A stretch of DNA of 64,000 nucleotides from an uncultured Oscillospiraceae bacterium (GTDB lineage: Bacteria > Bacillota > Clostridia > Oscillospirales > Oscillospiraceae): the NCBI GenBank assembly GCA_934591895.1, contig CAKTPP010000001.1, positions 1-64,000 of the forward strand, in the 5' to 3' direction. The stretch's first letter is position 1, and each line of letters begins with the position of its first letter. This document shows, piece after piece, positions 34,664 through 46,344 of this stretch. The translations under genes and the position numbers were made by a program. Below the pieces are notes generated by a model that was not told the DNA's origin, searched no databases, and saw only the letters and a program-made list of their open reading frames with translations.

Positions 34664-35554
34664 ATGATTACCAAAACCGCTATGATCACCATCTGCGGAC
34701 GGCCGAATGTCGGCAAGTCCACGCTCACAAACGCCCTGCTGGGCGAGAAGATCGCCATCGTCTCGAACAAGCCCCAGACGACGCGCAACCGCATCAGCGC
34801 CGTCGTCAACCGCGGCGACGCGCAGCTCATCCTCATGGACACGCCGGGCTTTCACAAGCCGCGCAACCGTCTGGGCGACTACATGGTGCAGGTCGTGCGC
34901 GAGAGCGTGGCGGACGTTGACGGCGTGATGCTCGTTGTCGAGCCCATCGCCTCCGTCGGCGAGCAGGAGCGCGCCCTCATCGAGCGCATCCGGTCGACGG
35001 GCGCTCCGGCAGTGCTCGTCATCAACAAGATCGACACGGTCGAAAAGCAGGAGCTGCTGGCCGTCATCGCCGCCTATTCCGAGGCGCTGCCGTGGCGCGC
35101 GATCGTGCCGGTGTCTGCCCAGAACGGCGACGGGCTCGACGAGCTCTTAAACGAGCTGACGGCGCTGGCCGTGCCCGGCCCGCAGCTGTTCCCGGACGAT
35201 ATGATCTCCGATATGCCCGAAAAGCAGATCTGTGCCGAGCTCGTGCGCGAAAAGCTGCTGCTGTGTCTCGATAAGGAGATCCCGCACGGCACGGCCGTTG
35301 AGGTCACGAAGTTTTCCGAGCGCGACAATGGCATCATCGACATGGATGTGACCATTTACTGCGAAAAGGACAGCCACAAGGGCATCATCATCGGCAAGCA
35401 CGGCGCGATGCTCAAGAAGATCGGCGAGCTCGCGCGGCAGGATATCGAGCGCTTCATGGGCACGAAAGTGTATCTGCAGACGTGGGTCAAGGTCAAGGAA
35501 AACTGGCGCGATTCCGCTGCGCAGCTGCGCAACTTCGGCTTCACCGACCAGTGA
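34664..35554 (+). CDS. era: GTPase Era
   Basis: A 296-aa GTPase needed for 30S ribosome assembly. G1 is GRPNVGKST (12-20), G3 DTPGFHKP and G4 NKID; the C-terminal KH domain has IIIGKHGAMLKKIG. Length is as normal. ATG 34664 follows AAGGAG. It is followed by yqzL and recO as in other Firmicutes. Confidence 0.98.
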   Translation: MITKTAMITICGRPNVGKSTLTNALLGEKIAIVSNKPQTTRNRISAVVNRGDAQLILMDTPGFHKPRNRLGDYMVQVVRESVADVDGVMLVVEPIASVGEQERALIERIRSTGAPAVLVINKIDTVEKQELLAVIAAYSEALPWRAIVPVSAQNGDGLDELLNELTALAVPGPQLFPDDMISDMPEKQICAELVREKLLLCLDKEIPHGTAVEVTKFSERDNGIIDMDVTIYCEKDSHKGIIIGKHGAMLKKIGELARQDIERFMGTKVYLQTWVKVKENWRDSAAQLRNFGFTDQ

Positions 35555-35622
35555 GGCACGGAAATTACCAGCTATAGTTCCACCCCGCTGTGCAGACACT
35601 ATGCGCAGCGAGGTGGTTTCCT

Positions 35623-35757
35623 GTGCAGGACGATTTTTTCTGGCAGCTGTTTGCGGACACCGGTGATCCGCTCGGCTATCTTTGCTACTGCGCCGCGCGC
35701 AATGCGGCGGCGAGCGAGGCGCCCGCGGCGGACGACGCCGCCCGCCGCCCCGCCTGA
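35623..35757 (+). CDS. yqzL: YqzL-like small protein
   Basis: A 44-aa protein starting GTG 35623 with GAGGTGG seven bases upstream. The N-terminus MQDDFFWQLFADTGDPLGYLCY fits the YqzL pattern (xFFWxLFxxTGxxxAYLLY; quoted here in part as DDFFWQLFADTGDP), and yqzL lies between era and recO in many Firmicutes. The C-terminal half is Ala/Arg-rich with low complexity. Function in the family is unknown. It is too short for most gene-length cut-offs. Confidence 0.82.
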   Translation: MQDDFFWQLFADTGDPLGYLCYCAARNAAASEAPAADDAARRPA

Positions 35758-35770
35758 TGAGGTACATACG

Positions 35771-36517
35771 ATGTTTCTTACGACCCGCGGTCTGGTGCTG
35801 CGCGAGGTGCGCTACAAAGAGTCGGACAAGATCCTCACCGTGCTCACGCAGCACGAGGGAAAGGTCACCGTCCGCGCGCGCGGCGCGCTGCGCAAGGGCA
35901 GCCGCATCACGGCGGCGACACAGCTGCTGACCTATTCGGACATGACGATCTTTGAAAACCGCGGCCGCCGCACGCTCAACGAGGCGTCTACGGTCGAGGA
36001 GTTTCTCGGCCTGCGCGCCGATCTCGGCGCGTTCGCGCTCGGAAGCTATTTTGCCGAGCTCCTTGAGACCGTCTCCGCCGAGGAATATCCCGACCCGCCG
36101 GTGCTGCAGCTCGGGCTCAACAGCCTCTATGCGCTCAGCCGCGCGCTGTGCCCGCCGGAGCAGATCAAGGCGGTGTTCGAGCTGCGGCTCATGTGCCTTG
36201 CCGGCTATGAGCCGGATCTGTCGTGCTGCGCGCGCTGCGGCGCACCCGAGCCTGTGGAGCCGTGGCTCTCCCTGCGCGGCGGCGCGGTGTACTGTGCGCA
36301 GTGCCGGGGCGCAAGCTCGTCGGCCGTCACGCCGCTGCTGCCGGAGACGCTGGCCGCCATGCGCCACGTCGTGAACGCTGATGCGAAGAAGATCTTTTCC
36401 TTCACGCTCGGCGACGCCGGACGCAGGCAGCTTGCGCGTGTGTGCGAGGAGTATACGCAGATGCAGCTCGAGCGGGGCTTTGCATCGCTCGATTATTGGA
36501 AGAAAGTGAAAGATTGA
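35771..36517 (+). CDS. recO: DNA repair protein RecO
   Basis: A 248-aa RecO with an N-terminal OB fold (TRGLVLREVRYKESDKILTV region) and a C-terminal helical domain holding a zinc site with cysteines at 152/153, 156, 175 and 178. It loads RecA at gaps together with RecR. The gene starts 13 bp after yqzL and ends one base before the asparaginase gene. Confidence 0.96.
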   Translation: MFLTTRGLVLREVRYKESDKILTVLTQHEGKVTVRARGALRKGSRITAATQLLTYSDMTIFENRGRRTLNEASTVEEFLGLRADLGAFALGSYFAELLETVSAEEYPDPPVLQLGLNSLYALSRALCPPEQIKAVFELRLMCLAGYEPDLSCCARCGAPEPVEPWLSLRGGAVYCAQCRGASSSAVTPLLPETLAAMRHVVNADAKKIFSFTLGDAGRRQLARVCEEYTQMQLERGFASLDYWKKVKD

Positions 36518-36518
36518 T

Positions 36519-37511
36519 ATGAAGCATATTCTCATGATCGCAACCGGCGGCACGATCGCATCCAAGGCGACCGCCGACGGACTTACACCGCAGCTCACCT
36601 CCGAGGAGCTGCTGGCCGAGGTGCCGGAGCTTGACCGGCTGTGCCGCATCGACACCGTGCAGCTTATGAACCGCGACAGCACGAACATCAACAGCCGCGA
36701 CTGGCTGCGGATGGCGGCGTGCGTGCGCGAGCACTACGATGCGTATGACGGCTTTGTCCTCACGCACGGCACGGACACGATGGCCTATACCGCCGCCGCG
36801 CTCTCGTACCTCATCCAGAACAATGCCAAACCCGTCGTCATCACCGGCTCGCAGCAGTCGATCTTCAACCAGGACACCGATGCGCGCGAGAACCTGCGCG
36901 ATGCCTTCCTCTACGCCTGCGACGACGGTGCGTGCGGCGTGCACGTCGTTTTTGACCACAAGGTCATTCTCGGTACACGCGCGCGCAAGATGCGCACGAA
37001 GAGCTACAACGCCTTTTCGAGCATCGACTATCCGGAGACGGCCATTCTGCGCGGCCGTCAGCTCGTGTATTATATCCGGGAGCATGTTGACGGCGCGCCG
37101 CGCTTTTATGACCGGCTTGACCCCGGCGTGTTCGTGCTCAAGCTCATCCCCGGCATCGACGCCGGCATCTTCGATTATCTCAAGGCGCATTACCGCGCGC
37201 TCGTGATCGAGAGCTTCGGCGTCGGCGGCCTGCCGTGCTACGGCGACGAGAGCTTTTATAACGCCGTGCGCGACTGGGTGCAGTCCGGCCGCGTCATCGT
37301 CATGACGACGCAGGTGCCCCATGAGGGCAGCGACATGGAGGTGTATCAGGTCGGCCACCGCGCGAAGCTTGAGCTCGGGCTCATCGAGGCCTACGGCATG
37401 ACGAGCGAGGCCGTGGTCACCAAGCTCATGTGGATCCTCGGCCAGACCGGAGACGGCGCCGAGATCCGCCGCCTGTTTCAGACGCCGGTGCAGAAAGACC
37501 AGATTTTTTAG
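36519..37511 (+). CDS. ansA: type I L-asparaginase
   Basis: A 330-aa cytoplasmic asparaginase converting asparagine to aspartate and ammonia. The nucleophile Thr12 is in IATGGTIAS and the second catalytic block is LTHGTDTMAYTA. No signal peptide. It begins one base after the recO stop, with AAGTG as a weak ribosome site, so it may depend on read-through from recO. A CoA-transferase gene follows 11 bp later. Confidence 0.94.
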   Translation: MKHILMIATGGTIASKATADGLTPQLTSEELLAEVPELDRLCRIDTVQLMNRDSTNINSRDWLRMAACVREHYDAYDGFVLTHGTDTMAYTAAALSYLIQNNAKPVVITGSQQSIFNQDTDARENLRDAFLYACDDGACGVHVVFDHKVILGTRARKMRTKSYNAFSSIDYPETAILRGRQLVYYIREHVDGAPRFYDRLDPGVFVLKLIPGIDAGIFDYLKAHYRALVIESFGVGGLPCYGDESFYNAVRDWVQSGRVIVMTTQVPHEGSDMEVYQVGHRAKLELGLIEAYGMTSEAVVTKLMWILGQTGDGAEIRRLFQTPVQKDQIF

Positions 37512-37522
37512 GAGGAGCGACG

Positions 37523-38857
37523 ATGGACTATCAGGCCGAATACCGCAGCAAGCTGCGCACGCCCGCCGAGGCGGTGCGCGCCGTGAAGGACGGCGACTGG
37601 GTGGACTATACGTCGGGACTCGGCTTCCCGCCGCTGCTCGATGCGGCGCTTGCCGCCCGGCGTGACGAGCTGCACGACGTGAAGGTGCGCGGCAATCTCT
37701 GCATGGGGCCGGTGCAGATCGTCGAGTGCGACCCGGAGCAGACGCATTTTCTCTACCACACGTGGCACTGCTCGGCGTATGAGCGCAGGCTCTGCGACCG
37801 CGGCCTGTGCTACTATACGCCGATGATCTTCCGCAATCTCGCGTGGTATTACCGGCAGTTTCTCACCGTGAACGTCGCCATGGCGAGCGTCACGCCGATG
37901 GATCGCCACGGGTACTTCAACCTCTCGGCGGCGACCGGCGTGTCCCGCGCGATCCTCGAGCAGGCGGACATCGTCATTCTGGAGGTCAACGAGCACCTGC
38001 CGCGGCTGCGCGGCGGCTTTGACGAGGTCATCCACATCTCCGATGCGGACATGATCGTCGAGGGTGCGCACGCGCCGTTTTCCGACCCGCCCGAGCACCC
38101 GGCGAGCGCGGAGGACACCGCGATCGCAAGCCTCCTCCTGCCGCACATCTGCAACGGGGCGACCGTTCAGCTCGGCATCGGCGGTATGCCCACCGTGCTC
38201 GGAAAGCTTCTCGCGCGCTCCGGTCTGCATGACCTCGGCATGCACACCGAGCTCTGCTCGGACGCGTATCTCGAGCTGCATGAGGCGGGCGTGCTCACGA
38301 ACCGCCGCTGCACGCTGCACCGCAATCAGGGCATGGTCGGCATCACGATCGGCTCCAGACGGCTCTACGACTGGGTGGACGACAACCCCGGCGTCATCGC
38401 CGCGCCGCTGTCCTATGTCAATGCGCCCGAGGTCGTCGCGCAGCTCGACAACATGGTGTCGATCAACAGCTGCATCGCGGCCGATCTCTACGGGCAGGTC
38501 GCGTCCGAGAGCTCCGGCCTGCGCCAGATCAGCGGCACGGGCGGCCAGCTCGATTTTCTCACGGGCGCGGCCATGGCGCGCGGCGGCAAGGCGTTTATCT
38601 GCATGACGTCCACCTTCACGGACAGGGACGGCGTGCGCCATTCGCGCATCCTGCCGCACTTCGGCGGCGACATCGTCACGTCCCCGCGCTCACAGGCGTA
38701 TTATCTGGCGACGGAGCAGGGCGTGGTGAACCTCGCCGGGCGCAGCACGTGGGAGCGCGCCGAGGCGCTGGTCTCCATCGCGCATCCGGATTTCCGCGAA
38801 GAGCTCATTCGCGCGGCGGAGACGCAGAAGATCTGGCGGCGCAGCGCAAAGCGCTAA
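37523..38857 (+). CDS. acetyl-CoA hydrolase/transferase family, butyryl- or 4-hydroxybutyrate CoA-transferase type
   Basis: A 444-aa class I CoA-transferase. The catalytic glutamate lies in GMHTELCSDAY, and the family loops VQLGIGGMPTVLG and ISGTGGQLDFLTGA are intact. Sequence layout is that of butyryl-CoA:acetate and 4-hydroxybutyrate CoA-transferases, enzymes of butyrate-forming gut anaerobes. GGAGGAG lies upstream of ATG 37523. It follows ansA by 11 bp; joint use of amino-acid carbon is possible but not shown. Substrate cannot be fixed from sequence alone. Confidence 0.88.
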   Translation: MDYQAEYRSKLRTPAEAVRAVKDGDWVDYTSGLGFPPLLDAALAARRDELHDVKVRGNLCMGPVQIVECDPEQTHFLYHTWHCSAYERRLCDRGLCYYTPMIFRNLAWYYRQFLTVNVAMASVTPMDRHGYFNLSAATGVSRAILEQADIVILEVNEHLPRLRGGFDEVIHISDADMIVEGAHAPFSDPPEHPASAEDTAIASLLLPHICNGATVQLGIGGMPTVLGKLLARSGLHDLGMHTELCSDAYLELHEAGVLTNRRCTLHRNQGMVGITIGSRRLYDWVDDNPGVIAAPLSYVNAPEVVAQLDNMVSINSCIAADLYGQVASESSGLRQISGTGGQLDFLTGAAMARGGKAFICMTSTFTDRDGVRHSRILPHFGGDIVTSPRSQAYYLATEQGVVNLAGRSTWERAEALVSIAHPDFREELIRAAETQKIWRRSAKR

Positions 38858-38895
38858 GGCAACGCTAAGATTCGGCCGCGCGGCACAGGTTTTTC

Positions 38896-38924
38896 TTGTG
38901 TTTGCGCGCGTGTGCGCATACAAT
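38896..38924 (+). promoter_or_regulatory. promoter of P-type ATPase transcript
   Basis: TTGTGT-17-TACAAT, starting transcription just before the yybP-ykoY element. Confidence 0.75.
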
Positions 38925-38929
38925 GATCT

Positions 38930-39051
38930 TGGGATAAGGGAGTAATTGGCGCGATCCGTCGCGCGGCCCGGCCAACAACCGATCTGTTGGATCTGGCTCG
39001 GTCTGAAATAATGAGACTTATCTGCCGTTGGGCAGGTAGGTCTCTTTTTTT
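38930..39051 (+). promoter_or_regulatory. yybP-ykoY (manganese) riboswitch with terminator
   Basis: The leader holds the AAGGGGAGTA-like 5' block (seen as ATAAGGGAGTAATTGG), a GC-rich helix, the CCGGCCAACAACCGA block and a 3' expression platform in which GAGAC.../GGTCTC pair around TCTGCC and GGCAGG, ending in eight T residues (about 39012-39051). This is the layout of Mn2+-sensing yybP-ykoY riboswitches, which commonly control Mn2+ exporters and P-type ATPases. Here it precedes a P2-type ATPase, so the switch is expected to turn on with excess Mn2+. Confidence 0.85.
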
Positions 39052-39094
39052 ATTTCCGGGGAATCCTATCCGATACCGAAAAGGAGGACAAACG

Positions 39095-41737
<2,643 letters not shown>

Positions 41738-41796
41738 TTTTCGCGCGTCCGGCGCACACTATCTCCGAACGGATGAAACGAGAGGAGATGGATGCC

Positions 41797-42651
41797 GTGC
41801 GCCGAGCGCTGCCGGTCCCGCAGCGGGTGATGGCCGTCGTGCTGTCTGCGCTGTTCGTGCTCTGCCCGCTTGCGGCCTATGCCGCCGGAGAGGAGGCGGA
41901 CACCGTGCCGCTGCCGGTCATCATGTACCACGAGGTCAAGCCCGACAAGTCCGGCAAGGACGCCATCCAGCCGTGGGAGCTGGAATCTGACCTCCGGTGG
42001 CTGGCGGAAAACGGCTATACGACTGTCGTCATGGCGGACGTCATCGCCTATGTGCGCGACGGCACGCCGCTGCCGGAAAAGCCCATCGTGCTCAGCTTTG
42101 ACGACGGGTACTACAACAACTACGTCTATGTGCTGCCGCTGCTGCGGCAGTATGCGGCGCGCATCGTCTTTTCGCTGCTCGGGCGCAACACGGACGATTT
42201 CACCGAGTGGCCGAGCGAGAACATCGACTATGCGCACGTCACATGGGCGCAGCTCAACGAGATGCTCGCCTCCGGTCTCGTCGAGGTGCAGAACCACTCC
42301 TACGACCTGCACAGCTACACCCCCGCGCGCCATGGCTGCCTGCCGAACGCGGGCGAGTCGGAGGCGGACTACGCGCAGCTGCTGCGCGCAGACTTGCAGC
42401 GCCTGCAGGATGCGCTCGCGGAGCACTCCGGCTGCACGCCGGACACCTTCGCCTATCCCTACGGCAAATACAGCGACCGGACGGATCGGGTTTTGCGCGA
42501 CATGGGCTTTCAGGCGACGCTCTCGTGCGACTGGGGCATCAACCGCCTCACACGCGATCCCGCGTGCCTGTACCGGCTGCGGCGCATCTGCCGCTCACAC
42601 GGTCAGCCGCTGTCCGCCGCGCTCGAGCGCGCGTATAAGGCGGCAGCATAG
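41797..42651 (+). CDS. secreted polysaccharide deacetylase family protein
   Basis: A protein of about 284 residues with a signal peptide (cut near AYAAG) and a NodB-type deacetylase domain: motif VLSFDDGYYNN with the metal Asp, the paired-His motif EVQNHSYDLHSY, and FAYPYGKYS. It removes acetyl groups from cell-wall or surface polysaccharide. GTG 41797 fits the GAGGAG site best; ATG 41773 or 41788 would add 8 or 3 residues. The usual motif-2 H-x3-H is seen as NHSYDLH. A terminator follows. Confidence 0.9.
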   Translation: MRRALPVPQRVMAVVLSALFVLCPLAAYAAGEEADTVPLPVIMYHEVKPDKSGKDAIQPWELESDLRWLAENGYTTVVMADVIAYVRDGTPLPEKPIVLSFDDGYYNNYVYVLPLLRQYAARIVFSLLGRNTDDFTEWPSENIDYAHVTWAQLNEMLASGLVEVQNHSYDLHSYTPARHGCLPNAGESEADYAQLLRADLQRLQDALAEHSGCTPDTFAYPYGKYSDRTDRVLRDMGFQATLSCDWGINRLTRDPACLYRLRRICRSHGQPLSAALERAYKAAA

Positions 42652-42687
42652 AAAACGCACACATCACAGAGGTGATGTGTGCGTTTT
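42652..42687 (+). terminator. intrinsic terminator
   Basis: Perfect 16-bp stem AAAACGCACACATCAC/GTGATGTGTGCGTTTT directly after the deacetylase stop. Confidence 0.88.
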
Positions 42688-42822
42688 CGCTTTGCCGAAC
42701 GTCCTCCCAAAAACCATTTCTCCGGAAATCTGTGTGGCCGCGCCGCTTCGCTTTGCACCCCGTGCACCGGCGCGGCATACATTGGGGCATAGCGCCTCGG
42801 CGCGAACAAAGGGGGAGACGCC

Positions 42823-43581
42823 ATGAAAATCGAGCTGCGCCGCGCCGCCTTGACCTATCAGGCGCCGGACGGCGAGGTGGCGGCGCTGCGGGATGTGACC
42901 TTCGGCGTGGCCGACGGCGAGTTTGTGAGCATCGTCGGGCCGTCCGGCTGCGGAAAATCCACGCTGCTGGCGCTCATTGCCGGCATCGAGCGCCCGTCTG
43001 GCGGGGAGGTGCTCGTCGACGGCGAGCCCGTGCGCGCTCCGACGGGGAAGGCGGGGCTCATGCCGCAGCGCGACCAGCTTTTTGACTGGCGCACGATCTG
43101 GGGCAACGTGACGCTCGGGCTGGAGATCCGGCACGAGAACACGCCCGCGCGGCGCGACGCCGTGCGCGCCCTGCTCACGCAGTACCGGCTCGACGGCTTT
43201 GCGCGCAAGCTGCCAAACCAGCTCTCGGGCGGGATGCGCCAGCGCTGCGCACTCATCCGCACGCTGGCGACATCGCCGGATGTGCTGCTGCTCGACGAGC
43301 CGTTTTCCGCGCTGGACTACCAGACACGGCTGGCCGTGTCGGGCGACATCGCGCAGATCATCCGCCGCGAGCACAAGACGGCGCTGCTCGTCACGCACGA
43401 CATTTCCGAGGCCATCAGCCTCTCGGACCGCATTGTCGTGCTCACGCACCGCCCCGCGGCCATCAAGGCCATCCACGACCTCGGCGCGCTGCGCACCGTG
43501 CCGCCGCTCGAGCGGCGCAGCCGGGCGGAATTTCAGACGCTGTTCAATCAAATATGGGAGGAGCTGGATGTCAATGCCTGA
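42823..43581 (+). CDS. ABC importer ATPase, SsuB/TauB/ThiZ type
   Basis: A 252-aa ATPase: Walker A GPSGCGKST, Q-loop MPQRDQL, signature LSGGMRQR, Walker B LLLDEPFSALD and H-loop THD. The RTIWGNVTLGLE and LSGGMRQRCALIRTL segments place it in the nitrate/sulfonate/taurine/thiamine-precursor group. It overlaps the permease gene by 14 bases. No TPP riboswitch was seen upstream, so a thiamine-precursor role is not supported by regulation. Confidence 0.93.
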   Translation: MKIELRRAALTYQAPDGEVAALRDVTFGVADGEFVSIVGPSGCGKSTLLALIAGIERPSGGEVLVDGEPVRAPTGKAGLMPQRDQLFDWRTIWGNVTLGLEIRHENTPARRDAVRALLTQYRLDGFARKLPNQLSGGMRQRCALIRTLATSPDVLLLDEPFSALDYQTRLAVSGDIAQIIRREHKTALLVTHDISEAISLSDRIVVLTHRPAAIKAIHDLGALRTVPPLERRSRAEFQTLFNQIWEELDVNA

Positions 43582-44389
43582 ACGGTCGCTCTCCCCGCAG
43601 AGGCTCAGGTATCTGCGCGCGCAAAAGCGCCGCCGCCGGGTCGTGCTGGCGCTGCAGGTGCTGCTGCTGGCGATGTTTCTCGGCTGGTGGGAGCTTGCGG
43701 CGCGCTGCGGCTGGGTGGATGCCTTCATCGTCAGCAGCCCGTCGCGCGTGGTGCGCACGCTCATGGCGCTGCAAAGCTCCGGCGAGCTGTGGCTGCACAT
43801 CGGCACGTCGTGTCTGGAGGTCGTGGCGGGCTTCCTGCTCGGGACGCTGCTCGGCACGCTCATTGCCATCGGCCTGTGGTGGAGCGAGCTGCTCTCGCGC
43901 GTGCTCGACCCGTATCTGGTCGTGCTCAACGCGCTGCCGAAGACGGCGCTCGGGCCGGTGTTCATCGTCTGGATCGGTGCGGGCACGGGCTCGATCATTG
44001 CCATGACGGTCGCGATCTCGCTTTTCGTCACGATCCTGAATATGCACGTGGGCTTCCTGTCCACGGATCGGGAGAAGATCCGCCTGATGCAGACGCTCGG
44101 CGCGACGCGCCATCAGATCCTGTGGCGGCTGGTCATTCCGGCCAACTACGCCACGCTGTTCAATACGCTGCGTGTGAACGTCGGCCTGTCGTGGGTCGGC
44201 GTCATCATGGGCGAATTTCTGGTGTCCAAAGCCGGCCTCGGCTATCTGATCGTCTACGGATCGCAGGTGTTCAACATGGACCTTGTGATGGCGACCGTCT
44301 TCGTGCTTGCGGCGGCGGCCGTGGTGATGTATCAGCTCGTGCTGTGGCTGGAGAAGGGATTCAAAAATCGGTTGGGAGTGACGCAATGA
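43568..44389 (+). CDS. ABC importer permease, SsuC/TauC/ThiX type
   Basis: A 273-aa permease with about six membrane helices. The EAA-like loop is QTLGATRHQILWRLVIPA. ATG 43568 has GGAGGAG upstream; ATG 43574 is an alternative. It is placed between the ATPase and the substrate-binding protein with overlaps on both sides, forming a complete importer. Confidence 0.93.
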   Translation: MSMPERSLSPQRLRYLRAQKRRRRVVLALQVLLLAMFLGWWELAARCGWVDAFIVSSPSRVVRTLMALQSSGELWLHIGTSCLEVVAGFLLGTLLGTLIAIGLWWSELLSRVLDPYLVVLNALPKTALGPVFIVWIGAGTGSIIAMTVAISLFVTILNMHVGFLSTDREKIRLMQTLGATRHQILWRLVIPANYATLFNTLRVNVGLSWVGVIMGEFLVSKAGLGYLIVYGSQVFNMDLVMATVFVLAAAAVVMYQLVLWLEKGFKNRLGVTQ

Positions 44390-45369
44390 AACGGTTTCTT
44401 TGTGGGGTTCTGGCGGTGCTGCTGCCGGCGGCTCTGTGTGCCTGCGGCAGGCAGGAGACGGCCACCGTCCGCCTGAGCGAGGTGACACATTCGGTGTTCT
44501 ACGCGCCGCAGTACGTGGCGCTGGAGCAGGGGTTTTTCGCGGACGAGGGGCTGGAGATCGAGCTGACCAACGGCGGCGGCGCCGACAAGGTCATGACGGC
44601 GGTGCTCACCGGGCAGGCGGACATCGGTCTCGCCGGACCGGAGGCGTGCATCTATGTGTACAATCAGGGCAAGGACGATCACCCGATCGTGTTCGGCCAG
44701 CTCACGAAGCGCGACGGGTCGTTTCTCGTCGGGCGAGAGGATGTGCCGTTTTCGTGGCAGCTGCTGCGCGGCAGGACGGTCATCGGCGGGCGCGCGGGCG
44801 GCGTGCCGGAGATGACGCTCGAATACGTCATGCGGCAAAACGGCATTGTCCCCGGCACGGATGCCGATGTGGATACGACGGTGCAGTTCAACATGATGGC
44901 CGGGGCGTTCACCGGCGGCAACGGCGATTTTGTCACGCTCTTTGAGCCGACGGCCACCGAGGTCGCGCAGGCGGGCAAGGGATATATCCTCGCGTCCGTC
45001 GGGCAGGAGAGCGGCGAGATCCCGTACACGGCCTACTTCGCCTCGCAGACGTACATCCGGGAGCACGCGGACGTGGTGCAGCGCTTTACCAATGCGATCG
45101 CCCGCGCGCTGAAATGGATCGCCGAGCACGACGCGGCCGAGACCGCCGAGATCATCGCTCCGCAGTTTCCGGACACGGGCGTGCCCGTGCTCACGCAGGT
45201 CGTGCAGCGCTACAAGGACATCGACGCGTGGAACGCGACGCCGGTCATGGCGCAGTCGTCCCTCGAACGGCTCGAGACCGTCATGGAGACGGCGGGCGTG
45301 CTCAATCACGCCGACTGGGTGGACTTTGACCGCCTCGTCGACAACAGCTATGCGCACAGCGCCTCCTGA
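44386..45369 (+). CDS. ABC importer substrate-binding lipoprotein, NMT1/SsuA-like
   Basis: A 327-aa lipoprotein with signal peptide and lipobox LCAC (Cys20). The domain begins VRLSEVTHSVFYAPQYVALEQGFF, the NMT1/THI5-like and SsuA-like signature (quoted in part: YAPQYVALEQGFF). Such proteins bind sulfonates, nitrate-like ions or thiamine pyrimidine precursors. The GGGADKVMTAVLTGQADIGLAGPE loop is typical. Ligand is not predictable here. It overlaps the permease by four bases and is followed by a strong terminator. Confidence 0.9.
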   Translation: MKRFLCGVLAVLLPAALCACGRQETATVRLSEVTHSVFYAPQYVALEQGFFADEGLEIELTNGGGADKVMTAVLTGQADIGLAGPEACIYVYNQGKDDHPIVFGQLTKRDGSFLVGREDVPFSWQLLRGRTVIGGRAGGVPEMTLEYVMRQNGIVPGTDADVDTTVQFNMMAGAFTGGNGDFVTLFEPTATEVAQAGKGYILASVGQESGEIPYTAYFASQTYIREHADVVQRFTNAIARALKWIAEHDAAETAEIIAPQFPDTGVPVLTQVVQRYKDIDAWNATPVMAQSSLERLETVMETAGVLNHADWVDFDRLVDNSYAHSAS

Positions 45370-45372
45370 CAG

Positions 45373-45417
45373 ACGCAAAAATCCCCCGGCAGCAGCCGGG
45401 GGATTCGTGCGTTTTTC
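45373..45417 (+). terminator. terminator between convergent operons
   Basis: Stem ATCCCCCGGC/GCCGGGGGAT with outer ACGCA/TGCGT pairing and a T-run on the plus strand, A-run on the left. It may act in both directions for the SsuA-like and metQ genes. Confidence 0.8.
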
Positions 45418-45442
45418 AGAAAAGAGGGGGGAAAGAGATTAA

Positions 45443-46294
45443 TCAGAAGCTTGCAACGACAGCGCCGTTGTAGGTCTCGGCGATGTACTGCTTGACGGCG
45501 TCGGTCTTGAGCGCCTTGAGCAGCGCCTGGGTCTTCGGGCTGTTCTCGTCGCCGGAGCGCACGGCGATGATGTTGGCGTAGGTCTGCGCAGCGGCGCCGC
45601 TGGCGTCCTCGGAGGCGAGCGCGTCGCTGATGTTCAGGCCGGCGGCCAGCGCGTAGTTGCCGTTGATGACGGCGATGGTACCGGCGCTCGCGTTCTTGAG
45701 CTGCGCCGGGACGGTGTCGGCCTGCACGGTGACGATGTTGTAGCCGCCGTCATCGACGATGTCGAGCGTGCTCACACCCTTGGCGGCATCCGCGTCATCG
45801 GGGAGCTTGATCAGACCCTCCTGCTGCAGCAGGAACAGGGCGCGGGTCTCGTTGCTGTCGTCGGCGGGGATGATGATGGTCGCGCCCTTGGCGAGATCCT
45901 TCAGGTCGGTGACGCCGTTGCCGTAGATGCCGAACGGCTCATAGTGGATGATGCCGACGGAGACGAGGTTCGTGCCGTTTTTGGCGTTGAAGCTGTCGAG
46001 ATAGGGCTTGTGCTGGAAGTAGTTTGCGTCGAGCGTGCCGTCGGCCAGCGCCTGGTTCGGCAGGACATAGTCGTCATAGGTGACGATCTTGAGCTCGTAG
46101 CCCTCGTCGGCAAGCGCCTGCTTGACCTGCTCGAGGATCTCGGCGTGCGGGGTGGCGCTGGCGCCGACGGTGATGACCTTGTCGTCGGCGGAGCCGCTGT
46201 CTTTGTCGTCGTTGGTCTTGCCGCCGCAGGCGCTCAGGGACACGAGCGAGAACGCCAGCACGAGGGCGAGGATGAGGGAAGTGATCTTTTTCAT
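45443..46294 (-). CDS. metQ: methionine ABC transporter substrate-binding lipoprotein
   Basis: A 283-aa NlpA/MetQ lipoprotein with lipobox LSAC (Cys23). The mature part begins ITVGASATPHAEILEQVK and includes the ANYFQHKPYLDSF and FGIYGN motifs that define the MetQ family of D/L-methionine binders. It is the third main gene of the metN-metI-metQ operon, 155 bp after metI with a short ORF in that gap. AAGGAG precedes ATG 46294. Confidence 0.96.
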   Translation of the reverse strand: MKKITSLILALVLAFSLVSLSACGGKTNDDKDSGSADDKVITVGASATPHAEILEQVKQALADEGYELKIVTYDDYVLPNQALADGTLDANYFQHKPYLDSFNAKNGTNLVSVGIIHYEPFGIYGNGVTDLKDLAKGATIIIPADDSNETRALFLLQQEGLIKLPDDADAAKGVSTLDIVDDGGYNIVTVQADTVPAQLKNASAGTIAVINGNYALAAGLNISDALASEDASGAAAQTYANIIAVRSGDENSPKTQALLKALKTDAVKQYIAETYNGAVVASF

Positions 46295-46344
46295 TTCAGG
46301 TTCTCCTTTTATTTTTTGTTTTTTGTTATGTAGAATTTGTGTGG

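Noticed and set aside
42690..42822. TPP riboswitch before the SsuABC/ThiXYZ-type importer
   Set aside because: The TPP aptamer blocks (CTGAGA, ACCTGATCTGG) are absent in the 130 bp upstream.
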